Origin: Halovulum sp039180525
GTDB taxonomy: Bacteria > Pseudomonadota > Alphaproteobacteria > Rhodobacterales > Rhodobacteraceae
Length of the DNA stretch: 64,000 bases
Assembly (NCBI GenBank): GCA_039180525.1
Contig: JBCDDF010000003.1
Location: 1 to 64,000, forward strand
Reading direction: 5' to 3'
The position numbers were made by a program, and so were the translations under genes. A model generated the notes under the pieces. That model searched no databases and had not been told where the DNA came from. It worked only from the letters and a program-made list of their open reading frames with translations. Of the stretch, positions 43,310 through 52,832 are shown piece by piece (the first letter of the stretch is position 1; each line of letters starts with the position of its first letter).

Positions 43310-44542
43310 TCACAGATAGCCCTCGGCCACGAAACGCCGGGCCGCCGCGCGCCCGACGATGCGGTTGCCCTCGGGTTCCGGATGCGTGCCGTCCGGCGAC
43401 ATATAGCCGGACTCCCGCGCGACATAGTGGACCCCGGGCAGGGCGGTTGCATCGCCGCTGTCCTGATCCAGTGCCGCCTGGGTCTGCAGGAACCTGGTCT
43501 GATGCACGCTGGTGTCTTCGGGCATCGGACCCAGGATCACCGCCGGCATATCGGGCGCGCCCAGATCGCTGCGCAACTGGCCCAGCATACCGGCGAAAGC
43601 GGGGGGGTAGACGGTATCGATGGCCGACGACCGGTCGCTTTCCCCTTGCGCCCACAAAAGCGCCTTAACCCGATTGCCCGGGTTCGCCGCCAGCGCCGCT
43701 AGCGCCCGGTCACGCATCGGGGCGTAGAGCGTGCCGCCGGTTGCGCCGGTGCCGGACGGGTTCCAATGGGCATCTGCGCCCACCAGCCGCGTGCCGCCCT
43801 TCGCACAGGCCAGGATCGTCACCGTCCGCCCGGCAGCCGTCGATTTCTCGATCTCTCGGGCAAAGGCTTGCGCCGGGCTGACGCCCTGGCTGATCTGCGT
43901 CATCTGCAATGGCGCCGTGCACGCTGCGGGGACATCCTGTTTGACGCCATACGTGCCCACATCCGCGCCGGGCAGATACAGGCACCGCGGCACCCAGTAA
44001 TCCTTGGCCGGATCGACGGGCGTGGATTTCGATTCCGCAGCCATCAACGATTGCCCGGCCGCGATGTAGATATCAGTGGGTTGCGCCAACAGCGCCGTCA
44101 TGTCGACCGCCTGGATGTCTTCGATGGTGCCGTTGAACGTCGTCGATCCCGTGACCCGCAGCCGCGCATGCGCACCGCCGGAGAAACGGGCGACGTGCTG
44201 CGCCGTGACCTTGTTTGAAAAACCCCCGGTCTGGTACGGGCCCAACAGATGCGCGCTGGCATTACCGGCGGTGGCGCCGGTGACCGTATAGGCCAGCCAA
44301 ACGTCGCCCGCGGGGATCGCCACCTCATAGATGACATGCGAATTGCTGCCACTCGTGCCTTTGGTCAGCGCGCCGGGCACCGGCGACCAGCCGTCGCCCA
44401 GTGTCCAGCCGGTCACGTCGTCCAGCCGCGCCTGCGGCTGCGGTATCAGCCCCTGCGGCACCACGCGGCCGGGCGGTGTCAAACCCGCTGCGCGACCACG
44501 CACCGGCGCGGCCATGGGGCTCAGGCCGGGCGCAAATCTCAT
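43310..44542 (-). CDS. Sialate O-acetylesterase-domain protein, GTA head-spike protein GhsB-like
   Basis: A 410-residue protein from the ATG at 44542 (MRFAPGLSPMAAPVRGRA). Residues about 40-150 form a beta-rich, carbohydrate-binding-like domain (WTLGDGWSPVPGALTKGTSG; IPAGDVWLAYTVTGATAG). From about 155 a SASA-type SGNH hydrolase follows: IYIAAGQSLMAAES (Ser), ILACAKGGTRLVG, LLWAQGESDRSS and the Asp-His in SPDGTHPEPEGNRI, all intact. No signal peptide is seen, as expected for a phage-like structural protein. It overlaps the upstream small spike-base gene (ATGA). In Rhodobacter capsulatus the paired genes ghsA/ghsB make head spikes that bind the capsule; by pairing and layout this would be GhsB. 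A stand-alone polysaccharide deacetylase is the alternative. Confidence 0.68.
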   Translation of the reverse strand: MRFAPGLSPMAAPVRGRAAGLTPPGRVVPQGLIPQPQARLDDVTGWTLGDGWSPVPGALTKGTSGSNSHVIYEVAIPAGDVWLAYTVTGATAGNASAHLLGPYQTGGFSNKVTAQHVARFSGGAHARLRVTGSTTFNGTIEDIQAVDMTALLAQPTDIYIAAGQSLMAAESKSTPVDPAKDYWVPRCLYLPGADVGTYGVKQDVPAACTAPLQMTQISQGVSPAQAFAREIEKSTAAGRTVTILACAKGGTRLVGADAHWNPSGTGATGGTLYAPMRDRALAALAANPGNRVKALLWAQGESDRSSAIDTVYPPAFAGMLGQLRSDLGAPDMPAVILGPMPEDTSVHQTRFLQTQAALDQDSGDATALPGVHYVARESGYMSPDGTHPEPEGNRIVGRAAARRFVAEGYL

Positions 44543-44805
44543 GAGACCACCACGGCATGGATGTTTTGTGCGGTGGTGTCGCTGGCATGAACCCGCGTGA
44601 CGCCGCAGATCAGCCAACCGAAATCGGGCACGGTTACGGTGCGGGTCTGACCCTTGACGCTGTCGAACTTGATCGTGCCACCTGTCTCTACGTAAAGCGA
44701 GGCCGCCACGACAGGCAGGTCCGCGCCATCGTTCGGGGTCACGGGCAGATAGTCGATACCGGGGCCGGACAACGACGACGCGCGGCGGGTGAACGGGTTT
44801 GTCAT
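44539..44805 (-). CDS. ghsA: Head-spike base protein (RCAP_Rcc01079/GhsA family)
   Basis: An 88-residue protein starting MTNPFTRRASSLSGPG at 44805. The sequence IDYLPVTPNDGADLPVVAAS, then LYVETGGTIKFDSV, GVTRVHASDTTAQNI matches what I remember of the spike-base family named after Rhodobacter capsulatus rcc01079 (typical opening DPF...S, VTPSD..DLP, R.I.V...G, TRV.ATGTTA). In R. capsulatus it forms the base of head spikes of the gene transfer agent. It overlaps the following esterase-like gene by four bases. An open frame to 45030 covers the promoter region and is not coding by resemblance. No other phage or GTA structural genes are in the window. Confidence 0.78.
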   Translation of the reverse strand: MTNPFTRRASSLSGPGIDYLPVTPNDGADLPVVAASLYVETGGTIKFDSVKGQTRTVTVPDFGWLICGVTRVHASDTTAQNIHAVVVS

Positions 44806-44989
44806 GGTCAAAAATCCCAATGCTACCGGGCCCGCACCCGACGCGTGGCGCAGCGGCCTTGGGTCCTTTGAGTGACAGTCTCGAAACGGAAATGCGCCGC
44901 CGGCGCGCTGTCGCGCAGAACTGGCGGGCGCGCGGCTTATGCCGCAGAAGTCTAAAGTTTCGGTAAAAGTCGATCCAACCCGAGTGCGC

Positions 44990-45700
44990 TCAGCCCTCGC
45001 CGGCGGTGTCCAGGTAGTCCTCGATGGCATCGACCGATGGGGCGAACAGCGCCCGGCCGCGCCGGTGGATCAACCCATTGCGCTTCATTCTGCCAATCTC
45101 GCGCGCGACCGCCTCGCGATTGGTAAAGACAAACGCCGCCAGTGCGGCTTGCGTCGGAGGGCTGTTTAGGAGCGCGCTTCCATCGGCGGCGCGCTGGGCC
45201 ACGAACTGCCGGTGGATTTCCAAACGAATCCGGTCATCGGCCTTCAGCGCGGTGAACTCGCTGACCCGGCGGGTCAGATCGCGCAGCTTTTCGACCAGCC
45301 GATGCATCATCACCATGCCCAGATCGGGATAACGCTGCAGCAGATCGCGAAACACCGCATCCGGGATCAGCGCCACACGGGCCGGGCCCATCGCCAGTAC
45401 GCTGGCCGAGCGCGGTGCGCCGTCGATGGTCGAAAACTCGCCGAAACAGTCGCCCTCTTGGATGTTGGAAAACGACACCTCGCGCCCCTTGGCGGAGAAA
45501 TTCGCCACCCGTGCCGCGCCATCCAACAGGAACATGATGTCCCCGGGATTGTCCTCCACATCCATGATCAGCTGCCCGGAATCGAACGATTTCACGGTCC
45601 AAACAGCTTTCAGAACCGCCCGGGTCGCATCGTCGATCTGGCCTAGAAACGTAACCTCCGGATATTGGACTTCCAAATTCGCGTTGTACCGAAGTGCCAT
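44990..45700 (-). CDS. Crp/Fnr-family transcription regulator
   Basis: A 236-residue regulator from the ATG at 45700 (MALRYNANLEVQYPEV). The cyclic-nucleotide-type domain shows GDIMFLLDGAARVANFSAKG and GDCFGEFSTIDGAPRSASVL, where GEF and PRSAS align with the cAMP-binding cassette, so nucleotide binding is possible. There is no Cys cluster, so it is not an FNR-type oxygen sensor. The C-terminal winged helix includes TQAALAAFVFTNREAVAREI followed by GRMKRNGLI. It sits 184 bp upstream of the spike-base gene on the same strand and might control it or the polysaccharide genes. The frame to 45829 is an unlikely extension. Confidence 0.88.
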   Translation of the reverse strand: MALRYNANLEVQYPEVTFLGQIDDATRAVLKAVWTVKSFDSGQLIMDVEDNPGDIMFLLDGAARVANFSAKGREVSFSNIQEGDCFGEFSTIDGAPRSASVLAMGPARVALIPDAVFRDLLQRYPDLGMVMMHRLVEKLRDLTRRVSEFTALKADDRIRLEIHRQFVAQRAADGSALLNSPPTQAALAAFVFTNREAVAREIGRMKRNGLIHRRGRALFAPSVDAIEDYLDTAGEG

Positions 45701-45868
45701 GGACTTCCCTTCCGGCGCCGCGCGCCGACCCTGTCTGTTTAGATCTGATACTACCCCGGACCTACAACGCCTAGGGATGGGGGATGTCGCGCCGCAGTAT
45801 GGGCCATCGGTGATGGAAAAACGCGACATTTCTCACAGTCTGCTGGCTGGTTTTTCAAATCTTGCGCG

Positions 45869-45903
45869 ATTCGGCGCGCGAACGGCGTATTTGGCGCGCA
45901 AAC
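45869..45903. promoter_or_regulatory. Tandem near-palindromic repeats upstream of the Crp/Fnr gene
   Basis: Two copies of ATTyGGCGCGCrAAC (45869-45883 and 45889-45903) start 20 bp apart, about two helical turns. Each has a GCGCGC core with partially symmetric flanks. They lie between the tamB stop and the Crp/Fnr gene, about 190 bp from its start. Spacing suggests a dimer or tetramer binding site; the regulator is unknown. Confidence 0.4.
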
Positions 45904-45935
45904 CCGCAAATCAGCGCAACGGTTGGGAGAGCCCG

Positions 45936-48900
45936 CTAGTAATCGCGTTCGAAAAAGATGCCGATGGTGCTTTCGCCGTTCGAATCGACGCTGACCCGCC
46001 CAGTGACGCTATCGGTGATATCCAGATTGACCGTGGCCTTGCTGTCGCCGGCGCTGTCGGCCTCTACATCCAGATAGATGTTCTCGTCCAGATAAGCGCC
46101 GGCGCGCACGCCGACATCGCCGTCATCGTCGGTGGTGATATCCAGATCGGACAACCCGATCGCCGAGCGTAGCCCGTTCACCACGCCACCGCCGCCGCGC
46201 CCGGCCAGGCTGGCCGCCGCCGCCGCCAATTGGGCGATCTGAAACGGCGACAGTTCCGAAACATTGCGATCGAAGAGCAGCAGCGCCAGCACCTCATCTT
46301 CGGGCAATTCAGGCTGGGAGGTGAATGTGACCTCCGGGTCGGTGGCGCGCCCTTCGATGCGCACGATCACCAGTGTGCCATTGGCGGTCTCGGTTTCTGC
46401 CACCAGCAGGATGACCGGGTCCAGGCTGCCCAAAAGCGTGATCGAGCCCTGGTCGAAATCGATCCTCTGGCCCAATAATCCCAGCCGCCCGCGGATCAGG
46501 TCGATCTGCCCGGTGGGCGCCACCGCCTGGCTCGACCCGCGCAACCGGATCGAGCCGCCCATCTCCACGTCCAAGCCGCGGCCGCGGATGAACTGCCTGT
46601 TGGGCGCGTTGATCAGCAGATCGAGCCCCAGATCGAAACCCGGCCCATCGTCGAAGTTTTCTTCGGTCAGGCCGGACCGGTCCAGTGTCAACTGAACGTC
46701 AGCCGGCGGTGCACGGTGACGAATGTCCAGCAGCACGCCCTCGTTCAGCCCAAAACGGCTGGGCACCACGACCTCGGTTTGGATCAGGGTCACCTCCCCG
46801 GCCAGAAGCGGGCCGGTTGCCAGCGGGCCGGTCACGGTAAGCGCGCCGACGACCTCGGTGGTAACGATCTCACCATCGGTATAGACGACGTCTTCGATAT
46901 CGATGCTCAGATCGCCGGGAATGCCGCGGGCGGGATCGAGCGTTATGTCCCCGCCCAGTCGGATCTGGCCCCCTTCAACTGGCAACGCGCGGGCGTTGAC
47001 AATCGTGATGCGATCGCCCGCCAAAGCGATATCGGCGCGGATGCGCTCCAGCCGAAGATTGGCCGCCTGGTTGACGAAACGGCCGTTGCGCACGGTGACC
47101 TCTCCCGACAGGTTCGGATCGGTCAGCGCACCTGTGGCTTGGGCGTTGAACGCCAGCCGCCCGGCCACTTGGCTTTGCGCGCTCGCCAGCGCCACATTGG
47201 CCAGCGTCAGCGGCGCCTCACCCTGCACGAATACGTTCAAACCGTCGCCCGCCAGCGGCACCGCACCGCTTCCGCTGATCGACAACCCGCCGGCACTGCT
47301 GGCGCTCAACCGCTCGATGTTCACCACCTGGTCGGCAAACCCGCCGGTCACGTCCGCGGTTACCCCACCCAGCCCCGCCTGACGCGCAGGCTGCGCCGAC
47401 AGGCCACGCGCCGCCGCCTCGAAGCGCACCTCAGGGGCCGCGACCCGTCCCGTGACGCTGGCAGAGCCGGTTACTGTGCCAGTCAGACCTTGATTGCCCG
47501 CATGCCGGTCGAAGGGCGCCAGCGTCAGGCGCTGGATCTCCACCTCACCCGCCAGCCCCTCCGCCTGCGGATCCAGCGGCACGGTTGCCTCGGCGGTCAG
47601 AGCAACCGCATCGCCCGAGCGGGCGATGACCTGCGCGGTGACACTCTCTCCATTGGTCTCACCCTCGGCCTGCACATCCAGCGCCAGCGGCACCGCATCG
47701 GCCGTGATCCCCACGCCATCGGCGGAAAACGTGACCGTTGGTGCGGCCAGGCTGCCGCCGACACTGGCCGTCGCGGTGATCGATCCAGCAAGACCCTGCC
47801 CGCCGGCCAGGGGGTCGAACAGTGCCAGGGACAAGGCGTCGACGGTCAGATCCGCCCGCAGGCCCGAAGCCTCTGGATCGAGGGGCACCACCGCCTGCGC
47901 GCTGATGTCCACCGCATCACCCGCCGTTAGCGTCGCGGTAGCCTCCACCGCCCGATCGACACTGCGCCCCTGCGCCGCGACATCCAGGGGCGGGATCCCG
48001 GTTTCGGCAATCGCCGCCACCGTCACGCCGGCGCCTGAAAGCGCGAAATCCACCTGTGGCGACTCCAGGCTGCCGCTGACCGTTGCGGTTCCGTTTAGCA
48101 CACCGTTCGCGCCAAGATCCGGGACGAACCGATTGGCGAATCCCAGTGGCAACGCCTCGATCGCCAGCGCCACATCCAGGTTTTCGGTCACCTCGGCGTC
48201 GGCCCGCAGCCGCCCACCCTCGACCGTCAGATCCAGGCCCTCAAGCGCGATCGCACCGGCCTGCACGCGCAGCGTCGCGGGGGCCTGCAACGCCGCCTCG
48301 GCCCCGCGTGCGGTCACGCGCAGCGCGCTGAGATAGGCCTGCAGTCCGGGGTCGAGATTGGTCAGGCGCCCTTCCGCTGTGGCGGCGATGTCGTCGGGCA
48401 GCGCCACCTCGACCCGCGCATCCATCTGCGACCCGGCACGGGTCGCACGCACCGCGATCCGGTCTATGCCGATACCGTTCGCCAGCACCTCGCGGATCTC
48501 TGCCCGGCCCGCGGCCAGCGGCACGCCGAACAGATCGCCCACGACCAGATCAAGATCCGCGGCGCCCAGTTCCACACCCTGCGCGGCCAGATCCCGCACG
48601 GTGCCAACGATGGCGGCGCGCTGTTCGCCGCGATCGCGCGACAGGGTCACTTGCAGATCGGCGGCCCCAGTTGCATCCAGCAGGAAAAGCGCCGCGGCCT
48701 CCTCGATTTCGGTCGTATCCAGGCTCACCGTGCCCGCAACCCGTCCATCGGCACCGCGCACCAGATTTCCGCGCGCCTGCGTCGGGCCGGCGGAAAAGAT
48801 GAACTGGCGCAGCCGCTGCACATCGCCTTCCAGCGCGAAATCGCCGTCGAGCCGCACCGGCGTATCGCCAAACCCTGCGCGGCCCAGCAGCGAGCCGCGC

Positions 48901-50861
48901 AGATTTTCCAGATCGCTGCCTTCGGCTTCCACCGATAGCCCCAGGTTCGCGACCTCTCGCCCCTTCAATGTTCCGGTGGGCAAGCTGAGATCGGCATTCA
49001 GGCGCAGCGCATCCAGACTTCCGTCTGCCCGGGCGCTCAGGCTCACCGCGCCAGAGGCCGCATCGGTGACCAGCCCGATATCGGTCAGATCGCCGGTCAG
49101 ATCCAGATCGGTCAACTGCGCCCCGAAACTTCCATCCAGCAGAACCGAAAGCTGATCGTTCGCGACGCCAAACGCCTCTGCCCGCAAACCTTCTTCATCG
49201 CGCGCAAGCCGTCCGGAAAGCCGGGTCTGACCGGTCAGGAGGGGGTCGATATTGGCCTGATCCAGTCGCAGATCGTCGGCGGTGCCGTCCACGGTCAGAT
49301 CGAAGGCGCCTGTCACCGGGTCGACCTGGCCGATCACCGCCGCGGCGATGCCGCCGGCCAGATCGCGCCCGGTCACCGCACCGAAGACCGAGATATCCTG
49401 CGCCGCCACCTCGGCCTGACCGCGGAAGCCAAGCGCCGAATAAAGCCCGCTGGCCGTCAACGCCACCGGCCCGCCATCCAGCGCGAAACGTTGCAGATCG
49501 ATCGGTTCACCTTCGGACCATTCGGTTTCGACGTCCAACGTGATGCGGTCCCCCAGCGCGGCATCGACCCCTGGATCGCGGGCGTTCAGCCCGCGCGCGG
49601 CACCGGTGATGCGCGCGGTCACCCGGCGCGTCGCCGGGTCGTTCAGCCCCTGCGCAAGCCCGCCCATGTCGACGGCTACATCGGCCACGGACAAGGTGCC
49701 CGCATCCAGGCTTTCCAGCGACAGGCTGCCGGTCCATTCCTCTTGCCCGCCATAGCTGAGCCGCAGCGCCCCGGCAGCGATACTGGTCTCTGCCCCAGGC
49801 ACCGGAAGGGTCAGGCGGCTGCCATCGGGGTCGCGCAGATCGGCGCTCAGATCCAGCGCGGTGACAAAGCCATCGGGCGCGGTTGCCGCGCTGCCGCGCA
49901 CGCTCAGCCCGCCGCTGTCGATATCCAACCTCTCCAGTACCAGCCGGCCCGCGGCGCTGCGGGTGCCATCGGCGCGCAATGTGCTTTGTTCGGCGAAAAA
50001 GTCGTGAAAATCCGCGGGTATCAGCGGCTGGAGCCGCCCGGTCAGTTCAGCCGAAAACCGGGCATCGCCGTCGGTCACACCGTAATTCAGCGTCCCGTCC
50101 AGCAGATCCTGACCATCGGCAACGAAATCGACCTCCGCGGCCAAATCGGCAAAGCTTCCTTCCGCCCGGATCCGGGTTTCCAACGGCGGGCGATCGTCCA
50201 GGCCCAGCAGCCCGGCGAACACGCCGCCTTCGGGTTCGGACACGTTCAGCGAGACATCGACCGTTTCATCGGCACCGCCGACCAAAGCCTCCAAAGCCAA
50301 GCGCCCGCCGGCGCCATCCACGCGGATCATGCGCAGCGCGGCCTCCAGGGTCGCGTCGTCGAAACGCATCGATCCTTCGGCGTTGAAGACCGCCTCCAGC
50401 CCAAGCACGGGTTCGCCCAGCTCGATCCGATCAACCTCCAATGCGCCCAGTTCTATGGACACCGGCAGATCGGGGATCGAGAAACCGCCGGCGGAAGGGT
50501 CCTGGATACCGGGCTCGGGCACCGGCAGGCGCGGAATGCTGATGCGCTCGGCGGCGAGGGTCTCCACCTCCACCCGTCCGCGCAACAGGGCGGAGCGGTT
50601 CCAATCGATCAGCGCGCCATCGATCTGCAGCCAGATCCCTTCGCGATCCGAAATGGTGATCCGGTCGACCGTGGCCGCGCTCGACAGCACACCATCGACA
50701 CCGGACAGGCGGATCTTGCGGCTTTCGGTCGACAACTGGTCCTGCAGCAGGCGGATGATGAAGCCGTTATCATCCGCGCCTTCGGCGGTTTCCGGCGTCT
50801 GTGCCGCCACCGGCAGCGCCCAAAGCGTGGCCGCCAGAATACATCCAGCACGCCGCATCAA
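45936..50861 (-). CDS. tamB: Translocation and assembly module protein TamB
   Basis: A 1641-residue inner-membrane-anchored, periplasm-spanning protein. An N-terminal signal-anchor (MMRRAGCILAATLWALPVAAQ) is followed by a very long repetitive beta-rich region (AsmA/TamB-like, with recurrent GSLDALRLNADLSLPTG-type strands) and a C-terminal DUF490 domain over about the last 350 residues. The end reads VTGRVSVDSNGESTIGIFFE. TamB with TamA moves some outer-membrane proteins and is also implicated in phospholipid transfer to the outer membrane. It is longer than the E. coli protein (about 1260 residues), as usual in Rhodobacterales. Its start overlaps the tamA stop (ATGA), so the two are coupled. 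Confidence 0.92.
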   Translation of the reverse strand: MMRRAGCILAATLWALPVAAQTPETAEGADDNGFIIRLLQDQLSTESRKIRLSGVDGVLSSAATVDRITISDREGIWLQIDGALIDWNRSALLRGRVEVETLAAERISIPRLPVPEPGIQDPSAGGFSIPDLPVSIELGALEVDRIELGEPVLGLEAVFNAEGSMRFDDATLEAALRMIRVDGAGGRLALEALVGGADETVDVSLNVSEPEGGVFAGLLGLDDRPPLETRIRAEGSFADLAAEVDFVADGQDLLDGTLNYGVTDGDARFSAELTGRLQPLIPADFHDFFAEQSTLRADGTRSAAGRLVLERLDIDSGGLSVRGSAATAPDGFVTALDLSADLRDPDGSRLTLPVPGAETSIAAGALRLSYGGQEEWTGSLSLESLDAGTLSVADVAVDMGGLAQGLNDPATRRVTARITGAARGLNARDPGVDAALGDRITLDVETEWSEGEPIDLQRFALDGGPVALTASGLYSALGFRGQAEVAAQDISVFGAVTGRDLAGGIAAAVIGQVDPVTGAFDLTVDGTADDLRLDQANIDPLLTGQTRLSGRLARDEEGLRAEAFGVANDQLSVLLDGSFGAQLTDLDLTGDLTDIGLVTDAASGAVSLSARADGSLDALRLNADLSLPTGTLKGREVANLGLSVEAEGSDLENLRGSLLGRAGFGDTPVRLDGDFALEGDVQRLRQFIFSAGPTQARGNLVRGADGRVAGTVSLDTTEIEEAAALFLLDATGAADLQVTLSRDRGEQRAAIVGTVRDLAAQGVELGAADLDLVVGDLFGVPLAAGRAEIREVLANGIGIDRIAVRATRAGSQMDARVEVALPDDIAATAEGRLTNLDPGLQAYLSALRVTARGAEAALQAPATLRVQAGAIALEGLDLTVEGGRLRADAEVTENLDVALAIEALPLGFANRFVPDLGANGVLNGTATVSGSLESPQVDFALSGAGVTVAAIAETGIPPLDVAAQGRSVDRAVEATATLTAGDAVDISAQAVVPLDPEASGLRADLTVDALSLALFDPLAGGQGLAGSITATASVGGSLAAPTVTFSADGVGITADAVPLALDVQAEGETNGESVTAQVIARSGDAVALTAEATVPLDPQAEGLAGEVEIQRLTLAPFDRHAGNQGLTGTVTGSASVTGRVAAPEVRFEAAARGLSAQPARQAGLGGVTADVTGGFADQVVNIERLSASSAGGLSISGSGAVPLAGDGLNVFVQGEAPLTLANVALASAQSQVAGRLAFNAQATGALTDPNLSGEVTVRNGRFVNQAANLRLERIRADIALAGDRITIVNARALPVEGGQIRLGGDITLDPARGIPGDLSIDIEDVVYTDGEIVTTEVVGALTVTGPLATGPLLAGEVTLIQTEVVVPSRFGLNEGVLLDIRHRAPPADVQLTLDRSGLTEENFDDGPGFDLGLDLLINAPNRQFIRGRGLDVEMGGSIRLRGSSQAVAPTGQIDLIRGRLGLLGQRIDFDQGSITLLGSLDPVILLVAETETANGTLVIVRIEGRATDPEVTFTSQPELPEDEVLALLLFDRNVSELSPFQIAQLAAAAASLAGRGGGGVVNGLRSAIGLSDLDITTDDDGDVGVRAGAYLDENIYLDVEADSAGDSKATVNLDITDSVTGRVSVDSNGESTIGIFFERDY

Positions 50862-52750
50862 AACGCCTGCCCGATGCCGATATAGACCGCGAAAGGCGGA
50901 TCGTCGTCGTCGCGGTCGACGGCGCTGGCCACATCCACGCGCAGCGGGCCGAGGGCGGTGTAGAACCGCAACCCGACGCCAACGCCGACCGTCAAGTCCG
51001 CCGTATCCACGGGAAAGATCTCTTCGCTGACTAGACCGCCATCCACGAAAAGCGCGCCTCCAAACCGCCGAGTGAATCTTTGCCGAACTTCCGCGGAGAG
51101 TTCCACCGCGGACCGGCCGCCCAGAATATCGCCATCAACATCGATCCCGTTCGAACGAAACTCGAACCCCCGCACCGAACCGCCGCCCCCGGTGAAGAAC
51201 AACTCGTCGGGGTTCAACTCATCCAAAGCGCCGCCGAAGACGGTGCCGAACTGGGCCCGGAATGCCAACACGGTGCGATCCTCGATCACCTCGAAAAAGG
51301 TACGCCCGCTGACCAGAGTGCGGATCGCGAGCGTGTCAAACTCAAACTCCGCAAAGGGCCGTGCGGTGCCCTCGATGAAATAGCCCCGGGTCGCGTCCAG
51401 CGGATTGTCGCGAACATCATAGGCCAGCGAGACGGGCAGGCCCAGGGTCAAGAACTGCCGTTCGCCCAGATCATCGGTCACCTCGGAAAAGGTCAGATCG
51501 ACGGCGGCAGAGCCCTCCAGGTTTTCGGTAAAGATCCGGCTGAATCCGAAACTGACGCCCGCTTTCTGTTCCTCGAACGTGTCGAAGACGTTCTGTTCCA
51601 GAAAGGCGCTGGTTTCCAGATCGGTATCGGGGTCGAAGACACCCGGTTTGACAAAGGAGACCCCCAAGCCCAGGTCGATGTCATCGGCGATACCGCCATC
51701 GCCCAGGCCACCGATGGACCCGTCAAATCGCAGCCGTTCCGCGCGGCCGAACAGGTTGCGGTGCAGCCAGAACGCCTCGAACCCGATGCCTTCGGTGCTG
51801 GAGGCGGTGGCACCCAGGCCGAACCGCCGCGGCTTTTGCGGTACCGCGCGAATGGTCAGTGGCAGGCTGCCATCGGGCGCGACCTCTTCGGCCTCGATGA
51901 TGCGCGCGGCACGGAACACGCCCAATCGGTTGAGGCGGGCAATGGCGGCGTCGATCTCCGCCGGGCTGAAGGGGTCGCCCTCGGGCAGATTGGCGATGTA
52001 TTTTATGAAATCGGGATCGACCGGGCGCGTATCCTCCACCGTCACCGGACCGAACCGCGCCGCCGGGCCGGGGGCGATGTCGATGCGCACGTCCAACGTG
52101 TTCTCGGCATGGTCGGCGATGGCTTCCCGCCCCGCAAGCTCCGCCTTGGGGTGACCCGCCAGGCGCCAGCCCAGGATGGCATCGTCGCCGATCAGGCCGA
52201 TGACATCCGCGCGCGCCTCGCGCCCCGGCTGAAACCGTTCCGGCACGGGTTCGTCGCCGGTGTCTTCGCGCGGGCGGGGCGGGGGCGGATTGATGACTTG
52301 GGTCTGCCCGAACCGGAACAGCGGCCCCGGATCCACGGCAATGTCGACCTGTACGCCTTCGGGTAAATCGGCCGTCAGCGTCACGTCCGTGGCCTCGCGT
52401 CCGGCGATACGGATGCTGATCGCCCCGCCATAGTACCCCTCGGCGTAAAGATAGGCCAAAAGGTTACGATAATCGCCCTGCGCCGCCGCGATCAGCCCCG
52501 CTGACCCGGATGCGGGTTCGTCGCGCGACGTCCAGATCGTCGATGCCTGTTTCAGGCCGTTTTCCAGATCGCCGTTATCGCCGGCAACCTGAAACGTCGC
52601 GACGTAGGGCTGCGGGTCGATGACCCGAACCCCATCTGCCTCGTCTTCGCGTTCGAAAAACGTGCGGCCGAAGATCTCTATGGCCTTCGCCGGCGCCGCG
52701 CCGATCAATAGCGCCGCGACGGCGGCAAGCACTGGTATTGTTGTCTTCAC
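50858..52750 (-). CDS. tamA: Outer-membrane assembly protein TamA (BamA/Omp85 family)
   Basis: A 630-residue Omp85-family protein. The signal peptide MKTTIPVLAAVAALLIGAAP is followed by about three POTRA domains (one includes RFGPVTVEDTRPVDPDFIKY and LNRLGVFRAARIIEAEE) and a C-terminal beta barrel with FFTGGGGSVRGFEFRSNGID, the conserved (V/I)RGF loop. It ends ...YIGIGQAF with a terminal Phe, the usual outer-membrane targeting signal. TamA and TamB assemble certain outer-membrane proteins. The two genes overlap by four bases. Spacing to the ATP-sulfurylase gene upstream is 82 bp, so it may have a separate promoter. Confidence 0.93.
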   Translation of the reverse strand: MKTTIPVLAAVAALLIGAAPAKAIEIFGRTFFEREDEADGVRVIDPQPYVATFQVAGDNGDLENGLKQASTIWTSRDEPASGSAGLIAAAQGDYRNLLAYLYAEGYYGGAISIRIAGREATDVTLTADLPEGVQVDIAVDPGPLFRFGQTQVINPPPPRPREDTGDEPVPERFQPGREARADVIGLIGDDAILGWRLAGHPKAELAGREAIADHAENTLDVRIDIAPGPAARFGPVTVEDTRPVDPDFIKYIANLPEGDPFSPAEIDAAIARLNRLGVFRAARIIEAEEVAPDGSLPLTIRAVPQKPRRFGLGATASSTEGIGFEAFWLHRNLFGRAERLRFDGSIGGLGDGGIADDIDLGLGVSFVKPGVFDPDTDLETSAFLEQNVFDTFEEQKAGVSFGFSRIFTENLEGSAAVDLTFSEVTDDLGERQFLTLGLPVSLAYDVRDNPLDATRGYFIEGTARPFAEFEFDTLAIRTLVSGRTFFEVIEDRTVLAFRAQFGTVFGGALDELNPDELFFTGGGGSVRGFEFRSNGIDVDGDILGGRSAVELSAEVRQRFTRRFGGALFVDGGLVSEEIFPVDTADLTVGVGVGLRFYTALGPLRVDVASAVDRDDDDPPFAVYIGIGQAF

Positions 52751-52832
52751 GCGGCCCCCCGGTCCGGGGCCAAGATAACCCCGGATGCATAAAGGGAAAC
52801 CGATATTTGCGACAGCGGTTCCCCGGGGCGGC

